64,000 nt of DNA from Ferrovibrio sp041906005 (GCF_041906005.1 NZ_JAYRJY010000001.1:2790001-2854000), one strand, 5' to 3'; positions 19,847 to 28,142 are shown, numbered from the stretch's first letter. Numbers and translations are program-made. The notes: generated from the sequence alone by a model not told the origin.

Positions 19847-21961
19847 ATGCCGTCAATTTTCATCGCCCGGAGGAGGCGTCAAACGTTCCTCACCGATCTG
19901 GAAGCAGGACCTGCATTAGGCTATGTTCGCCGACAGAAAGTGATTCATAAGCTAGTGCAGTTGAGGGTCATGCGGGCAAATCTCAAAGCAGAAGCCGACC
20001 AAAAGGCAATTTTCCAGGAAATTAGAAACTTCCTGGCCGGGCGGATGCTTGGGGCCACACGGGATAGGGCGTTGCTAGAAGAGGTTATGAAGTGCCTCTT
20101 CACTAAGAAACAGTTGCTTCTTAAGCAGGTCAAGTTGCGCCATGAAAGCGATGAAATTGCTTTGGCAAAAGCTTACCGCGACCATTTCAAACCGATTCCT
20201 GGAATTTTTGACGACCATGAACAGATCCTTTTGGATCCAGCGGCTATACGATTCATAGATGCGAAGCTTTCTGCAATTGACTTGTTTGCGTCAGATCGCG
20301 ATCCAGTGGGGGATCTATACGAAACGTTCGTTGGTGCCTCCATCCGCGGTTCAGAGGGGCAATTCTTCACCCCGCAAAATGCAGGCCGTTGGCTAGTAGA
20401 CGCGGTCGATCCCTCTTCAGGAGAGCTGATCATTGATCCCGCGTGCGGGGCTGGCGGCTTCCTAGTTTGGGCCGCTCAGAATGTGCCGAAAGCACTAAAG
20501 CTGTACGGCATCGAAAAAGACAGTTATCTGGCGTCTTTAGCCCGAGCCAGAACCGCGATACTCGGCGAATCGGCTAAAATATTCTGTGCGAACTCACTTT
20601 CTTTTGAGTCGGAAAGTCGCGGCTTAAAGCCGAAAGATTTACTAGAGGCATTCGACGTCGTCCTTGCCAATCCGCCCTTTGGCAAGAATATCCAAAGCAT
20701 TAGTGAGACAATGCAACTCGGTTTTGCGCTGGGCCATAAATGGAAACACCATAAGGCCGAAGGATATATGAAGACTCCGGAGCCGGCTTCAAAAGTCCCT
20801 CCGCAGGTTCTTTTCGTCGAACGTATCTTATCCCTCCTGAAGAAGGGGGGGCGTGCGGGAGTTGTCCTGCCAGAAAGTTTGCTGAGTAGTAGGTCGTATG
20901 GCCACGTAGTGCAGTATATACGCAGCCAATCGGCAGTTCGTGCGGTTGTGGGGATGCCGGAGGCATTATTTAAGTCGTCCGGGAAAGGTGGAACTCACAC
21001 CAAGACGTGTTTGCTTGTAATCGAGAAGGGCAAGAAACAATCACACTTCTTTATGGCAGAGGCGAAGTGGTGCGGCCATGACTCGCGAGGCCGTCCGATC
21101 CCTAAAGACGATCTTCCGCTAATTGCTGACGATTATATTGCCTTCCTAAAGGGGAGGGCTGGTAAACTCGGATACAAAGCGCCGGCGGAGGCTCTGCACG
21201 AAAACATCTTATCGCCGCGCTACCATGAACCAACCGCGGCAAGAGTAACTCACCATCTTACAAAAACGCATGAACTTGTGTCGGTGGGAGAGCTTTTAAA
21301 AGAAGGTGTTCTCGCGATCACCACCGGAAATGAGGTGGGAAAACTAGCTTACGGCACTGGCCCCATACCATTCGTGCGGACATCCGATATTTCTGGCTGG
21401 GAAATTAAGATTGATCCCAAACACTGTGTTTCAGAAGAGCTATACGAAAGCCTTCGGCAGGCGCAGGACGTGCGTCGGAATGATGTTCTTATGGTGCGCG
21501 ACGGCACATACCTCATTGGGAGTTGCGCAATCGTCAGTGAGTATGATGAGCGTATCGTATATCAAAGCCACATCTACAAAATACGATGCGTGAAGCCAGA
21601 GGTTCTGTCCCCGTATCTTCTGCTAGCGACGCTTTCTTCGGAGCCGGTGCAGAAACAAATTAAAGCTAAAACCTTCACTCAAGACATCATTGACTCGCTC
21701 GGAAACAGGGTGACGGAGCTGGTGCTGCCTCTGCCTAAGAATCCGGAGGCGAGGAAAGCAATTGAGAAGCTCGTAAAGAAGGTCGTAGCGGACCGCGTAG
21801 AAGCTCGAGAGCTTGCTCGACAGGCGAAGATGCTGGTTGTGGATTCGCAATTTGAGGGAAACATCACGCCTCTTCAGCGTTTAGAATCCCCTCATTCTCA
21901 GGCTCAACAGTCGGTTCACCGGCAATATGGATCTCCTCGAGCTCGAAGTAGCGCCCGATGA
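19847..21961 (+). CDS. Fused type I-like N6-adenine methylase and specificity protein (M.S)
   Basis: A 704-residue protein. An N-terminal helical HsdM-like region is followed by the methylase core with motif I DPACGAGGFL (about residues 197-206) for S-adenosylmethionine and motif IV NPPF (275-278) for adenine. From about residue 460 it has one HsdS-like target-recognition half (VSVGELLKEGVLAITTGNEVG to the helical AIEKLVKKVVADRVEARELARQAKML). A single polypeptide can therefore recognise and methylate DNA. GGGGAG precedes the ATG. The stop overlaps by 98 bp the convergent HNH gene, its probable cognate endonuclease. No HsdR is present. Base composition is low in GC. Confidence 0.88.
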   Translation: MPSIFIARRRRQTFLTDLEAGPALGYVRRQKVIHKLVQLRVMRANLKAEADQKAIFQEIRNFLAGRMLGATRDRALLEEVMKCLFTKKQLLLKQVKLRHESDEIALAKAYRDHFKPIPGIFDDHEQILLDPAAIRFIDAKLSAIDLFASDRDPVGDLYETFVGASIRGSEGQFFTPQNAGRWLVDAVDPSSGELIIDPACGAGGFLVWAAQNVPKALKLYGIEKDSYLASLARARTAILGESAKIFCANSLSFESESRGLKPKDLLEAFDVVLANPPFGKNIQSISETMQLGFALGHKWKHHKAEGYMKTPEPASKVPPQVLFVERILSLLKKGGRAGVVLPESLLSSRSYGHVVQYIRSQSAVRAVVGMPEALFKSSGKGGTHTKTCLLVIEKGKKQSHFFMAEAKWCGHDSRGRPIPKDDLPLIADDYIAFLKGRAGKLGYKAPAEALHENILSPRYHEPTAARVTHHLTKTHELVSVGELLKEGVLAITTGNEVGKLAYGTGPIPFVRTSDISGWEIKIDPKHCVSEELYESLRQAQDVRRNDVLMVRDGTYLIGSCAIVSEYDERIVYQSHIYKIRCVKPEVLSPYLLLATLSSEPVQKQIKAKTFTQDIIDSLGNRVTELVLPLPKNPEARKAIEKLVKKVVADRVEARELARQAKMLVVDSQFEGNITPLQRLESPHSQAQQSVHRQYGSPRARSSAR

Positions 21962-22655
21962 GTTTGAGGAAATAAATACGCGCTTCTCGAAGCGTCATAT
22001 CCCCCTGGATCAGATTGCTTCTAAATGTGCGCCATCCGATGTTGTCGGGTACGTGCCTCGGATGAATCCGCGGATTCTCATGGCCGATATGAAAGCCCGA
22101 GTGGCCGTGGGTCGGATTCAACCCCTCATTCACTAGATCTAGAAAGTTGAACTTCTCGAGCAGTAGCTTGTCCCGATAACTTCCAGGAATGATGGGATGA
22201 CCAAGGTAATGGGTCTCCATGATTGCTCGAAACTCGTCTGGAAGGGCAGGCGCATTGTCAAAGCAGAATATCTGGGCTCCCAGTTTGACGAAGATGATTT
22301 TGCAGTGGTGCTCTGTGGCGAACTGTGGATGATCTTCAGTTCGGCTCCATCGGGTATCGCGGTTTGTGGCATAAATTCCCGTCAATTTGCGTCCAGTTCT
22401 CAAAGCCCTGGTCGCCATCGCGTCAACGGTTTTGCTGGGTATACCAGCATTCCGTAATAGCCGACGCATTTGCTTGAAATGCTCGTTCACATCGTCAATG
22501 GATGGATAGATTGGCACCGAATTCCCCTTAACCCAGCCTGTCCTGAAGGAACTTACAACGCTGGCTTTGTCTCTTCCAACGAGCCCGCGCATTTCCGTGC
22601 GCTGGTGCCGTCCTTTTGGCTTTTCAAATTCCCGCGTCGCCGCTGCATCAATCAA
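21864..22655 (-). CDS. HNH-type restriction endonuclease candidate
   Basis: A 263-residue protein. FHIGHENPRIHPRH then PDNIGWRTFRSNLIQGDMT (about residues 188-221) matches the HNH variant of type II restriction enzymes: His189, His192, Asn205, Asn214 and the GD at 218-219. The rest is not recognised. It converges with the M.S methylase and overlaps it by 98 bp, so it is probably the restriction partner. The 22655 start is TTG; ATG at 22592 would remove 21 residues. The frame stays open upstream into the attachment core, so the true start may have been altered by element insertion. Confidence 0.72.
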   Translation of the reverse strand: MIDAAATREFEKPKGRHQRTEMRGLVGRDKASVVSSFRTGWVKGNSVPIYPSIDDVNEHFKQMRRLLRNAGIPSKTVDAMATRALRTGRKLTGIYATNRDTRWSRTEDHPQFATEHHCKIIFVKLGAQIFCFDNAPALPDEFRAIMETHYLGHPIIPGSYRDKLLLEKFNFLDLVNEGLNPTHGHSGFHIGHENPRIHPRHVPDNIGWRTFRSNLIQGDMTLREARIYFLKLIGRYFELEEIHIAGEPTVEPENEGILNAEEA

Positions 22656-22665
22656 TCGCGGGAGA

Positions 22666-22687
22666 TTTGTGGGTACATTCGTGGGTA
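22666..22687. repeat. Tandem TTYGTGGGTA repeats, putative old integrase arm sites
   Basis: TTTGTGGGTA (22666-22675) and TTCGTGGGTA (22678-22687) are 12 bp apart, 53 bp outside the left attachment core. Tandem GTGGGTA units of this type often flank attachment sites of tyrosine integrases. They differ from the GTAGCCCAA arms of the adjacent element, so they would belong to a different, earlier integrase. Confidence 0.45.
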
Positions 22688-22739
22688 GAGTGCTCCGCGT
22701 GAAACACAGCGGAATGATTTCAACTACTTGGAGCTGGAA

Positions 22740-22761
22740 GTGGCGGAGAGGGTGGGATTCG
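22740..22761. repeat. attL core, copy of tRNA-Ser 3' end
   Basis: This 22-bp stretch, which includes TGGCGGAGAGGGTGGGATTC, is identical to 32982-33003 in the tRNA-Ser gene. It covers the CCA end, the acceptor 3' strand and part of the T arm. The match stops at once on both sides. Confidence 0.9.
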
Positions 22762-22821
22762 GCCTCTGTACCGCTACCGCATTGAGATATTTAGGCTTTT
22801 GTCTCAATAGGCAAGGACAAT

Positions 22822-22843
22822 GTAGCCCAAATACGTAGCCCAA
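22822..22843. repeat. Left integrase arm sites (GTAGCCCAA x2)
   Basis: GTAGCCCAA occurs at 22822-22830 and 22835-22843, 13 bp apart and 60 bp inside the left core. The same pair with the same spacing lies inside the right core at 32898-32919, giving a near-symmetric attP when the element is circular. Confidence 0.75.
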
Positions 22844-22965
22844 AACAAGCCCCACCGCTGGCCCGCACCACCTCACTGGCGGTCTCTGCGGAGTCAGCCC
22901 ATAGGCGGCATGCTAAAATCCAACGCATGATAGCGGCTTCCGAGTCGCGGCGATGGAGAGACAGC

Positions 22966-23286
22966 ATGACGACGCAGTTCCTTTTAACGCCCCGTGCCGA
23001 ATTGTTCGACCACCCGAGCCGGAAGCGGACCACCTATATTGGCCCTTGCCGAGTTATTGCGTCCGACGAGCGGGCTGCCCGGTTGTACGCAACGCTGGCT
23101 TTCGGGATCGCTAGCGACCGCCCCGGCGTGCCCTCACCGTGGATGGATCGGACCTTTGTGGAATGCTCAGTGATAACTTGGGAACCGGACGCGCAGCGAG
23201 AGGGACTTGTCATACCCTCTGAGGATTCTGGCCGCCCTCACTACATGGCTATAGGGCCACAGCAGGGCGAAGTTTGGCCGCACTGA
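22966..23286 (+). CDS. Hypothetical protein, first gene of element
   Basis: A 106-residue protein beginning MTTQFLLTPRAELFDHPSRKRTTYIGPCRVIASDERAARLYA. GGAGAGA lies upstream of this ATG; the frame is open to 22927. No motif is recognised. It is 13 bp from a 62-residue gene and followed by the AbiTii gene, so these three may be one transcript. Being the first gene inside attL of a defence-bearing element makes a defence-linked role possible, but nothing in the sequence shows it. Confidence 0.6.
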   Translation: MTTQFLLTPRAELFDHPSRKRTTYIGPCRVIASDERAARLYATLAFGIASDRPGVPSPWMDRTFVECSVITWEPDAQREGLVIPSEDSGRPHYMAIGPQQGEVWPH

Positions 23287-23299
23287 GGGAGAAACAAAT

Positions 23300-23488
23300 A
23301 TGCCTTTCTTACACGGCAAAACAATTAAAGGCTGGGGGGTCTTCAAAGATGCCCCATGGCACTTTGTAGGAAAATACGCGGACAGGGCTCAAGCTGAGGC
23401 GAAGGCTCACGAGATGGGTTCTGAGTATCAGGTACGGCTTGGTGAAAACCAGGAAGGTACCGATAACTTCATTTTTTCTGAGTCGTAG
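23300..23488 (+). CDS. Small hypothetical protein
   Basis: A 62-residue protein, MPFLHGKTIKGWGVFKDAPWHFVGKYADRAQAEAKAHEMG, that looks like a compact alpha/beta unit: two strands, then a helix with DRAQAEAKAHEMG, then YQVRLGE. This layout resembles short SPOR-like or DUF-type folds, but no family is claimed. GGAGAA is well placed before the ATG. It lies between the 106-residue protein and the AbiTii gene, whose ATG is 19 bp downstream. Confidence 0.6.
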   Translation: MPFLHGKTIKGWGVFKDAPWHFVGKYADRAQAEAKAHEMGSEYQVRLGENQEGTDNFIFSES

Positions 23489-23507
23489 TAGTCGCGCACT
23501 TAGGCCA

Positions 23508-24419
23508 ATGAGCATACTTAACGAGATTCAAGCCGCCGTCATGGACCCAGCGGCTAATTTAAGCTCCGCCCTGCTCAAGCTCCGCTTTCTGGCTTCACGG
23601 CTTGGAAGCGAGCCACTGGCTGACTGGGTGAAGCATGAAACAGAGGGTTATCCAGAGGGCGTAAGCGTTCCTGATTATCGAATTATCGGCGTGACCTACA
23701 GAGCCACATTTTCTGGCCCGCTTGGGTCGGGTATCAAGAATGCTCCGATCCCGTCATATTTGATCGCAAAGTATGCTGGCGAAAATTGGCTTCGTCATGA
23801 GGTAAGGGGAAGCGTCGCCGCTGTCGAACAGCTTGTCTCCAATACTAGCGGAAGCCTTGGGATCGACGCATCAAACCTAATATTGCTTTTGCAGGGCAAT
23901 GTTTATGAAGAGTTAGCGTGCAACTCTGTCACAGGAAATATATCACGTACCGATATGTCCGAGATTCTTCAATCTGTGCGAAGTCGCGTACTGGAGCTAA
24001 CCCTAGAGCTAGAAAAAGCCGTTCCTCAGGCTGTAGAAGTGGCGGTGGCAAGTCCCGCGCTCAAAAATGTGGATACCAAACAAGTGTCGAAAATTATCAA
24101 TCAGACCGTTTACGGCAATCTCATGCATGTCAACGCTTCTGATAACGCGACAGTCAATTTCAACATCAATCAAGGCGATGCCTCTGCCTTAATTAAAGAG
24201 CTTGTGAATGTCGGGATACCGCAGAATGCCGCTGAAGAATTCGCAGAGATTGTAGCTAGCGAGAAGCCTCAAAACGAAGGGCAGCCCCTCGGCACGAAAG
24301 CTGTTGAATGGATCGGCAAGAACCTTAGCAAGGCGGCAAACGGGACTTGGAAGATCGGCCTATCTGTTTTTGCCAAAGTGCTGGAAGAAGCGGCTATGCG
24401 ATACTATGGGTTCAAGTAA
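23508..24419 (+). CDS. AbiTii-domain protein
   Basis: A 303-residue protein whose first 90 residues match the AbiTii domain: MSILNEIQAAVMD, LSSALLKLRFLASRLGSEPLADWVKHETEGYPEGVSVPDYRIIGVTYRATFSGP. AbiTii was named for abortive phage infection. A middle segment with GNLMHVNASDNATVNFNINQGD looks like a beta-rich linker seen in conflict proteins, followed by a helical tail (residues 230-303). The start at 23508 fits the domain; the open frame begins at 23439 inside the preceding gene. It converges with the DUF4209 gene, 41 bp away. Confidence 0.82.
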   Translation: MSILNEIQAAVMDPAANLSSALLKLRFLASRLGSEPLADWVKHETEGYPEGVSVPDYRIIGVTYRATFSGPLGSGIKNAPIPSYLIAKYAGENWLRHEVRGSVAAVEQLVSNTSGSLGIDASNLILLLQGNVYEELACNSVTGNISRTDMSEILQSVRSRVLELTLELEKAVPQAVEVAVASPALKNVDTKQVSKIINQTVYGNLMHVNASDNATVNFNINQGDASALIKELVNVGIPQNAAEEFAEIVASEKPQNEGQPLGTKAVEWIGKNLSKAANGTWKIGLSVFAKVLEEAAMRYYGFK

Positions 24420-24460
24420 GGCCAATATAGCGCTTTGGTCTTCTTCATAGTGGATGGGCG

Positions 24461-26206
24461 CTATAGCTTGGTCTGACTTATCATACGGAATTGCATGCAG
24501 AGGCGGAATACCAGCCACCATACATAGAATGCTTGTGTCCCGTTAAATTCGTTATCGTCCATCAAGCCGTGGCATAACCGGTTTCGCCCGTTCCACGATG
24601 CCTTCTCTAGCAGAAGAGACTGCATCTCTACAGCCATGTCATTGCCAAGGATTTCAATCACGTCATTTGATTGAAGAAGCGTACCTAGAAACAGGTATTG
24701 CTCGGTGCCGTCAACAGGATCAACTGCTGTCACGGGCTTACCTTGTACGCCAAGAAGCGTGCGGATCGAGTTTTCAATCTGCGGAATTAGCAAATGGCAC
24801 GCAACGAGCAAGTTGCCGTTTAAGCCAGCAAGTAAGCCCTCCTTGAATATCTGTTCCCGGTCATAGGGGACGAATTTGGTATTTCTTACCAAGTCGTCTA
24901 TGTCGTCAGGGGCGATGCTATGTTCCTCAAGAATCTTGCTCAGCATTGGCCCAATGACCCCCATAACGCGTATGTTTCTGTCGTTGATAGAGTCTCTGAA
25001 GACGCGATGCCTAATCGCTATCGAGTTGTCGTCTTCATCAGAAGAATAGCCGGGCGCAACGGCGGAAGTTCGGCCATGTTTATCAAGATACGTAGCGGAA
25101 AATAAGCGAGAAAGAATGCTCTTATTATCTGCGCTTACTGCTGCCTCTAGAAGTGTCTCATAGTTCGTTACAGAGGCCGACAATAGCAACCTAATCGCCT
25201 CGCGCTTTGTCTTTCCTTGCACAATGGACAGAGAGCTATTAACCAGCTTCTCAAGGTCCATGGGAATTTTAATCTTTTGCATGGACTTCAAGATTTCAGG
25301 ACCGAGGCTATCGGCCTTGACTTGCAACACGGCAATTTTCTCTCGCTGGCCACCGGCTTTGTGAAGTTCCTTGATGGCCTCTTTTAGCCAATTTTGCTTC
25401 TGAAGAGGGTGTGGCTGCGTATCAACGTGTGCCGCGTAGCTGTCAGCCCATCGAACGCGAGCATATTGCTCCTTGGCTACGTCGTTATCTAATTGAGCAA
25501 TGCGGACTAGATTTCGGATATGCGCCCACTCCTGCTCATATCTCCCCGCTGCGTGTGCAGTTTGTCTTGCCGCCTCGGTAATATTCCAGAGGCGGTTACG
25601 CTCCCCCATTTTTAGGTCAAGCATTAGACCAACAATGCTTGTGCTAAGAAATAGTGGGTCCGTGTCGGCCAGCTTATCGAGCAGGCCAAATAAATGGCTT
25701 TCTACTGCCTGGATGTGGCTATTTTTCCTGCCAAGCAGAACCGAGATTTGAGCGGCCCTTGCGTAGCTGTCAAAGCATTCGGGCCATTCCTCGGGATTGT
25801 AAGCAGCATCTCCTGCCTGCAAGTAGCTTTCGACAGCTTTTGCCCCGGCTTTCCCTTTTAATCGGCCATCGCCAGCAATCCACACGGCATCTGCGGCCCG
25901 TGCGCTCAGCCATGGTATTGACGAGATTTCGGAGAGGTTAACTAAGAAGTCAATATCGGCATTTGTAAGCCAGCCTTCTACAATACCAAGCTTGATGCTT
26001 TTCTCTGCCTCTTCCCTAGTGCGCTCTCTCCCAAGTCGCGCAGTACAGATGCGATGAAGCATCCCCCATGCGGCGGCAACCGAAGTTCCGACACTAGCAT
26101 TTTCCTGTTTATGGAATTGCCATTCGTACGCCAACAGGGAGGCGTCTGTTATCCCCGCGAGAAACACAGCATCGACTTCTGGAATATTTGGATAGGCAAC
26201 GCTCAA
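24461..26206 (-). CDS. DUF4209-family protein with HEPN-like motif
   Basis: A 581-residue mostly helical protein. The C-terminal third matches DUF4209: LLIPQIENSIRTLLGVQGK, FLGTLLQ, then RNRLCHGLM (Arg541 to His546). The RNxxxH core is the signature of HEPN ribonucleases, so RNA cleavage is possible. The N-terminal region (residues 1-350) is a helical repeat-like domain similar to the one usually placed before DUF4209. It converges with AbiTii and is transcribed from its own promoter. It may act alone or with AbiTii against phage; that is inference. Confidence 0.78.
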   Translation of the reverse strand: MSVAYPNIPEVDAVFLAGITDASLLAYEWQFHKQENASVGTSVAAAWGMLHRICTARLGRERTREEAEKSIKLGIVEGWLTNADIDFLVNLSEISSIPWLSARAADAVWIAGDGRLKGKAGAKAVESYLQAGDAAYNPEEWPECFDSYARAAQISVLLGRKNSHIQAVESHLFGLLDKLADTDPLFLSTSIVGLMLDLKMGERNRLWNITEAARQTAHAAGRYEQEWAHIRNLVRIAQLDNDVAKEQYARVRWADSYAAHVDTQPHPLQKQNWLKEAIKELHKAGGQREKIAVLQVKADSLGPEILKSMQKIKIPMDLEKLVNSSLSIVQGKTKREAIRLLLSASVTNYETLLEAAVSADNKSILSRLFSATYLDKHGRTSAVAPGYSSDEDDNSIAIRHRVFRDSINDRNIRVMGVIGPMLSKILEEHSIAPDDIDDLVRNTKFVPYDREQIFKEGLLAGLNGNLLVACHLLIPQIENSIRTLLGVQGKPVTAVDPVDGTEQYLFLGTLLQSNDVIEILGNDMAVEMQSLLLEKASWNGRNRLCHGLMDDNEFNGTQAFYVWWLVFRLCMQFRMISQTKL

Positions 26207-26425
26207 GCTACCGTTCCCTGAATTCAGTGCTTACAAAGCGATACATAAGATCGGGCAAGCAAGAATTACAAAGTGGGTTTTCCCAAAATCCTACGGGTTG
26301 TCGGCGCGTGCCCGGCTTTAGGACGCGAACAGATTAATCTACGCAGGAGCAATGCGGTCAACAACTGTCTTCGGTATTCAGCCAATTACTATTAATATGC
26401 AGACTACGATAATAGGAGAATCGCA
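26207..26425. other. Divergent promoter region of DUF4209 and DUF3310 genes
   Basis: These 219 bp hold no open frame with a ribosome site. The right part is AT-rich (CCAATTACTATTAATATGCAGACTACG is within 26380-26408) and probably carries the promoter of the DUF3310 gene. The left part probably carries that of the DUF4209 gene. Confidence 0.4.
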
Positions 26426-26752
26426 TTGTCTACCGAAGACGCTTTGCGAGACTTGAAGGACATTAACAGCGGTAAGCGCCCGTTGATCGTGACCAAGGGC
26501 GTTAGCGACATTATCAACAACCCGTCTCACTACACACAAGGCGGGATTGAAGTCCGCGAGTTTCTGGAAGCAAACGGAATCGCGGAAGACTTTTATGTGG
26601 GTAATATAATCAAGTACCTCATTCGCTATCGCTATAAAGCGGGCCTTGTCGATCTGCGGAAGGCGCTGCGCTACTGCGAAATGCTGGTTGAAATGAAGCT
26701 ACGCATTGATAAGGAAAATGCGGAACGTGCAGGGACAGCAACAACAAGCTGA
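26426..26752 (+). CDS. DUF3310 phage-type protein
   Basis: A 108-residue protein matching DUF3310: NPSHYTQGGIEVREFLEANGI, then FYVGNIIKYLIRYRYKAGLVDLRKALRYCEMLVE. The family is found almost only in phages and related elements, where it is called a nucleotide kinase-like or SaV-type protein. The start codon is TTG at 26426, supported by AGGAG eight bases upstream; no in-frame ATG fits the family. A weak terminator follows at 26858. Its presence indicates phage ancestry for the element. Confidence 0.88.
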   Translation: MSTEDALRDLKDINSGKRPLIVTKGVSDIINNPSHYTQGGIEVREFLEANGIAEDFYVGNIIKYLIRYRYKAGLVDLRKALRYCEMLVEMKLRIDKENAERAGTATTS

Positions 26753-26857
26753 ACACGATGGCTACGATCAAGCAGGGTGGCGGAAGACACCTTACTTCTT
26801 TCCTATCGTTTTCTATGAGCCTCACTGCTCACCAAAGTCCCAACAACAATAACAACA

Positions 26858-26878
26858 AGGGTCTTTAACCCTTTTTTG
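26858..26878 (+). terminator. Weak Rho-independent terminator
   Basis: AAGGGT (26858-26863) pairs with ACCCTT (26869-26874) around CTTTA, followed by four T. The stem is only six pairs. Confidence 0.5.
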
Positions 26879-26929
26879 AAACCGCCTTTTCCGAGACCTA
26901 CCGGGGGTCTGAAAACTGCGCCGGGACTC

Positions 26930-27346
26930 CTAGACCCTCTTCAGCCGCTTCATAAGTTCCGCGCCGTCCAGCGCCAGCCGCAGCAACACTCTCGACTTGC
27001 CGTCAGGGCCTACATACAGGTCTGCAACCATGTCATTGCGTGGCAACTGTTCATTTAGATAGGCCGTGAACGCCTGTAGGAAGCGCTGGCGCATCCCCGC
27101 ATCTTCAGGGTTGCTGACGAAGCGCTTTGCCCATTCGTCGGGTGCTATTCCTTCTTCCTGAATTACGCAATCCCAGCCTAAGGCCACGACAGCGCTAGCT
27201 AAATGTGCCTTGCGGGGGTCATAGACCAGCTTCCCATCTTTCTCGGTCATTGCGCTAAGCGCGTCGCTTGGGCGCTTTATGGCCTTCCTGCGGCGGGGTC
27301 TAGCTTCAACACTAATCTTGCCGCTTGCTCTCTTGATGGTTGGCAT
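26930..27346 (-). CDS. Hypothetical protein of element
   Basis: A 138-residue protein with a very basic N-terminus (KRASGKISVEARPRRRKAIKRP, residues 5-26) that could bind nucleic acid. A folded part follows: AHLASAVVALGWDCVIQEEGIAPDEWAKRFVSNPEDAGMRQRFLQAFTAYLNEQ, ending in VLLRLALDGAELMKRLKRV. No family is recognised. It is divergent from the serine recombinase at 27465, and the inverted repeat at 27414-27451 lies between the two starts. Confidence 0.6.
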   Translation of the reverse strand: MPTIKRASGKISVEARPRRRKAIKRPSDALSAMTEKDGKLVYDPRKAHLASAVVALGWDCVIQEEGIAPDEWAKRFVSNPEDAGMRQRFLQAFTAYLNEQLPRNDMVADLYVGPDGKSRVLLRLALDGAELMKRLKRV

Positions 27347-27413
27347 TGCCGAACGTCTCCAATCTGGCTGTTGGGGTGGGCTTCAATTTCCCTATTGCGC
27401 TTCTGGGTGGCAT

Positions 27414-27451
27414 GTTCCATAAATTGCAACCAACATAGCAATATATGGAAC
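27414..27451. repeat. Inverted repeat between divergent element genes
   Basis: GTTCCATAAATTGC (27414-27427) and GCAATATATGGAAC (27438-27451) match as inverted repeats at 13 of 14 positions with a 10-bp spacer. The right arm ends 13 bp before the serine recombinase ATG. It may be the crossover or operator site; the half-site GTTCCA is shared with the repeat at 10480-10517. Confidence 0.65.
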
Positions 27452-27464
27452 GAGCGGGCGAAAG

Positions 27465-28142
27465 ATGGCTACAGGGCGTTTCGTGGCTTATTACCGGGTC
27501 TCAACCGAGAGACAGGGCCGCTCCGGCCTCGGGCTGGAAGCCCAACAGAAAGCTGTTGCCGATTATCTGAACGGGGGCCGGTGGAAGCTGGTAGCCGAGT
27601 TTACCGAGGTAGAGAGCGGCAAACGCAAAGACCGTCCCAAACTGGCTGAAGCCTTGGCTGCCTGCCGCGCATACGGGGCTACTCTCGTGATCGCCAAGCT
27701 AGACCGCCTCGCCCGCAACGTGGCCTTCGTCTCCAATCTCATGGAGAGCGGCGTTGATTTCGTAGCCGTAGACTTTCCTCAGGCTAACAAGCTTACCGTT
27801 CATATTCTGGCTGCCGTGGCGGAGCATGAACGCGAGATGATTTCCCAGCGCACCCGCGACGCTCTAGCCGCAGCGAAAGCCCGGAAGGTGAAGCTCGGGG
27901 GTAAGCGGCATAACTCCGCAACCATTCATAAGGCAGGCGTTCCAAAGAGCGTGGCGGTTCGCGCCGAAAAAGCGGCGGCGTTTGCGGCCAACATCGCCCC
28001 TATCATCGCCACGATCAGAGCGGAAGGCGCGGATACGGTCAGGGCCATTGCTGACGCGCTGAACCAACGCGGCGTGCCTACTCGCAGGGGCGGGCTTTGG
28101 GGGCCATCACAAGTTCAGAGGCTGCTCACGCGAAACACCTAG
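27465..28142 (+). CDS. Serine recombinase (resolvase family), element copy
   Basis: A 225-residue small serine recombinase. AYYRVSTERQGRSGLGLEAQQ carries Ser13 and Arg11, AKLDRLARNVAFVSNLMESGV and SQRTRDALAAAKARKVKLGG are the other conserved segments, and the tail ADALNQRGVPTRRGGLWGPSQVQRLL is the helix-turn-helix. It resembles the recombinase at 9797-10456 closely in the catalytic domain. In this element it could resolve dimers or act in replication control. The start is set by AAAG before the ATG and by homology. Confidence 0.92.
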   Translation: MATGRFVAYYRVSTERQGRSGLGLEAQQKAVADYLNGGRWKLVAEFTEVESGKRKDRPKLAEALAACRAYGATLVIAKLDRLARNVAFVSNLMESGVDFVAVDFPQANKLTVHILAAVAEHEREMISQRTRDALAAAKARKVKLGGKRHNSATIHKAGVPKSVAVRAEKAAAFAANIAPIIATIRAEGADTVRAIADALNQRGVPTRRGGLWGPSQVQRLLTRNT

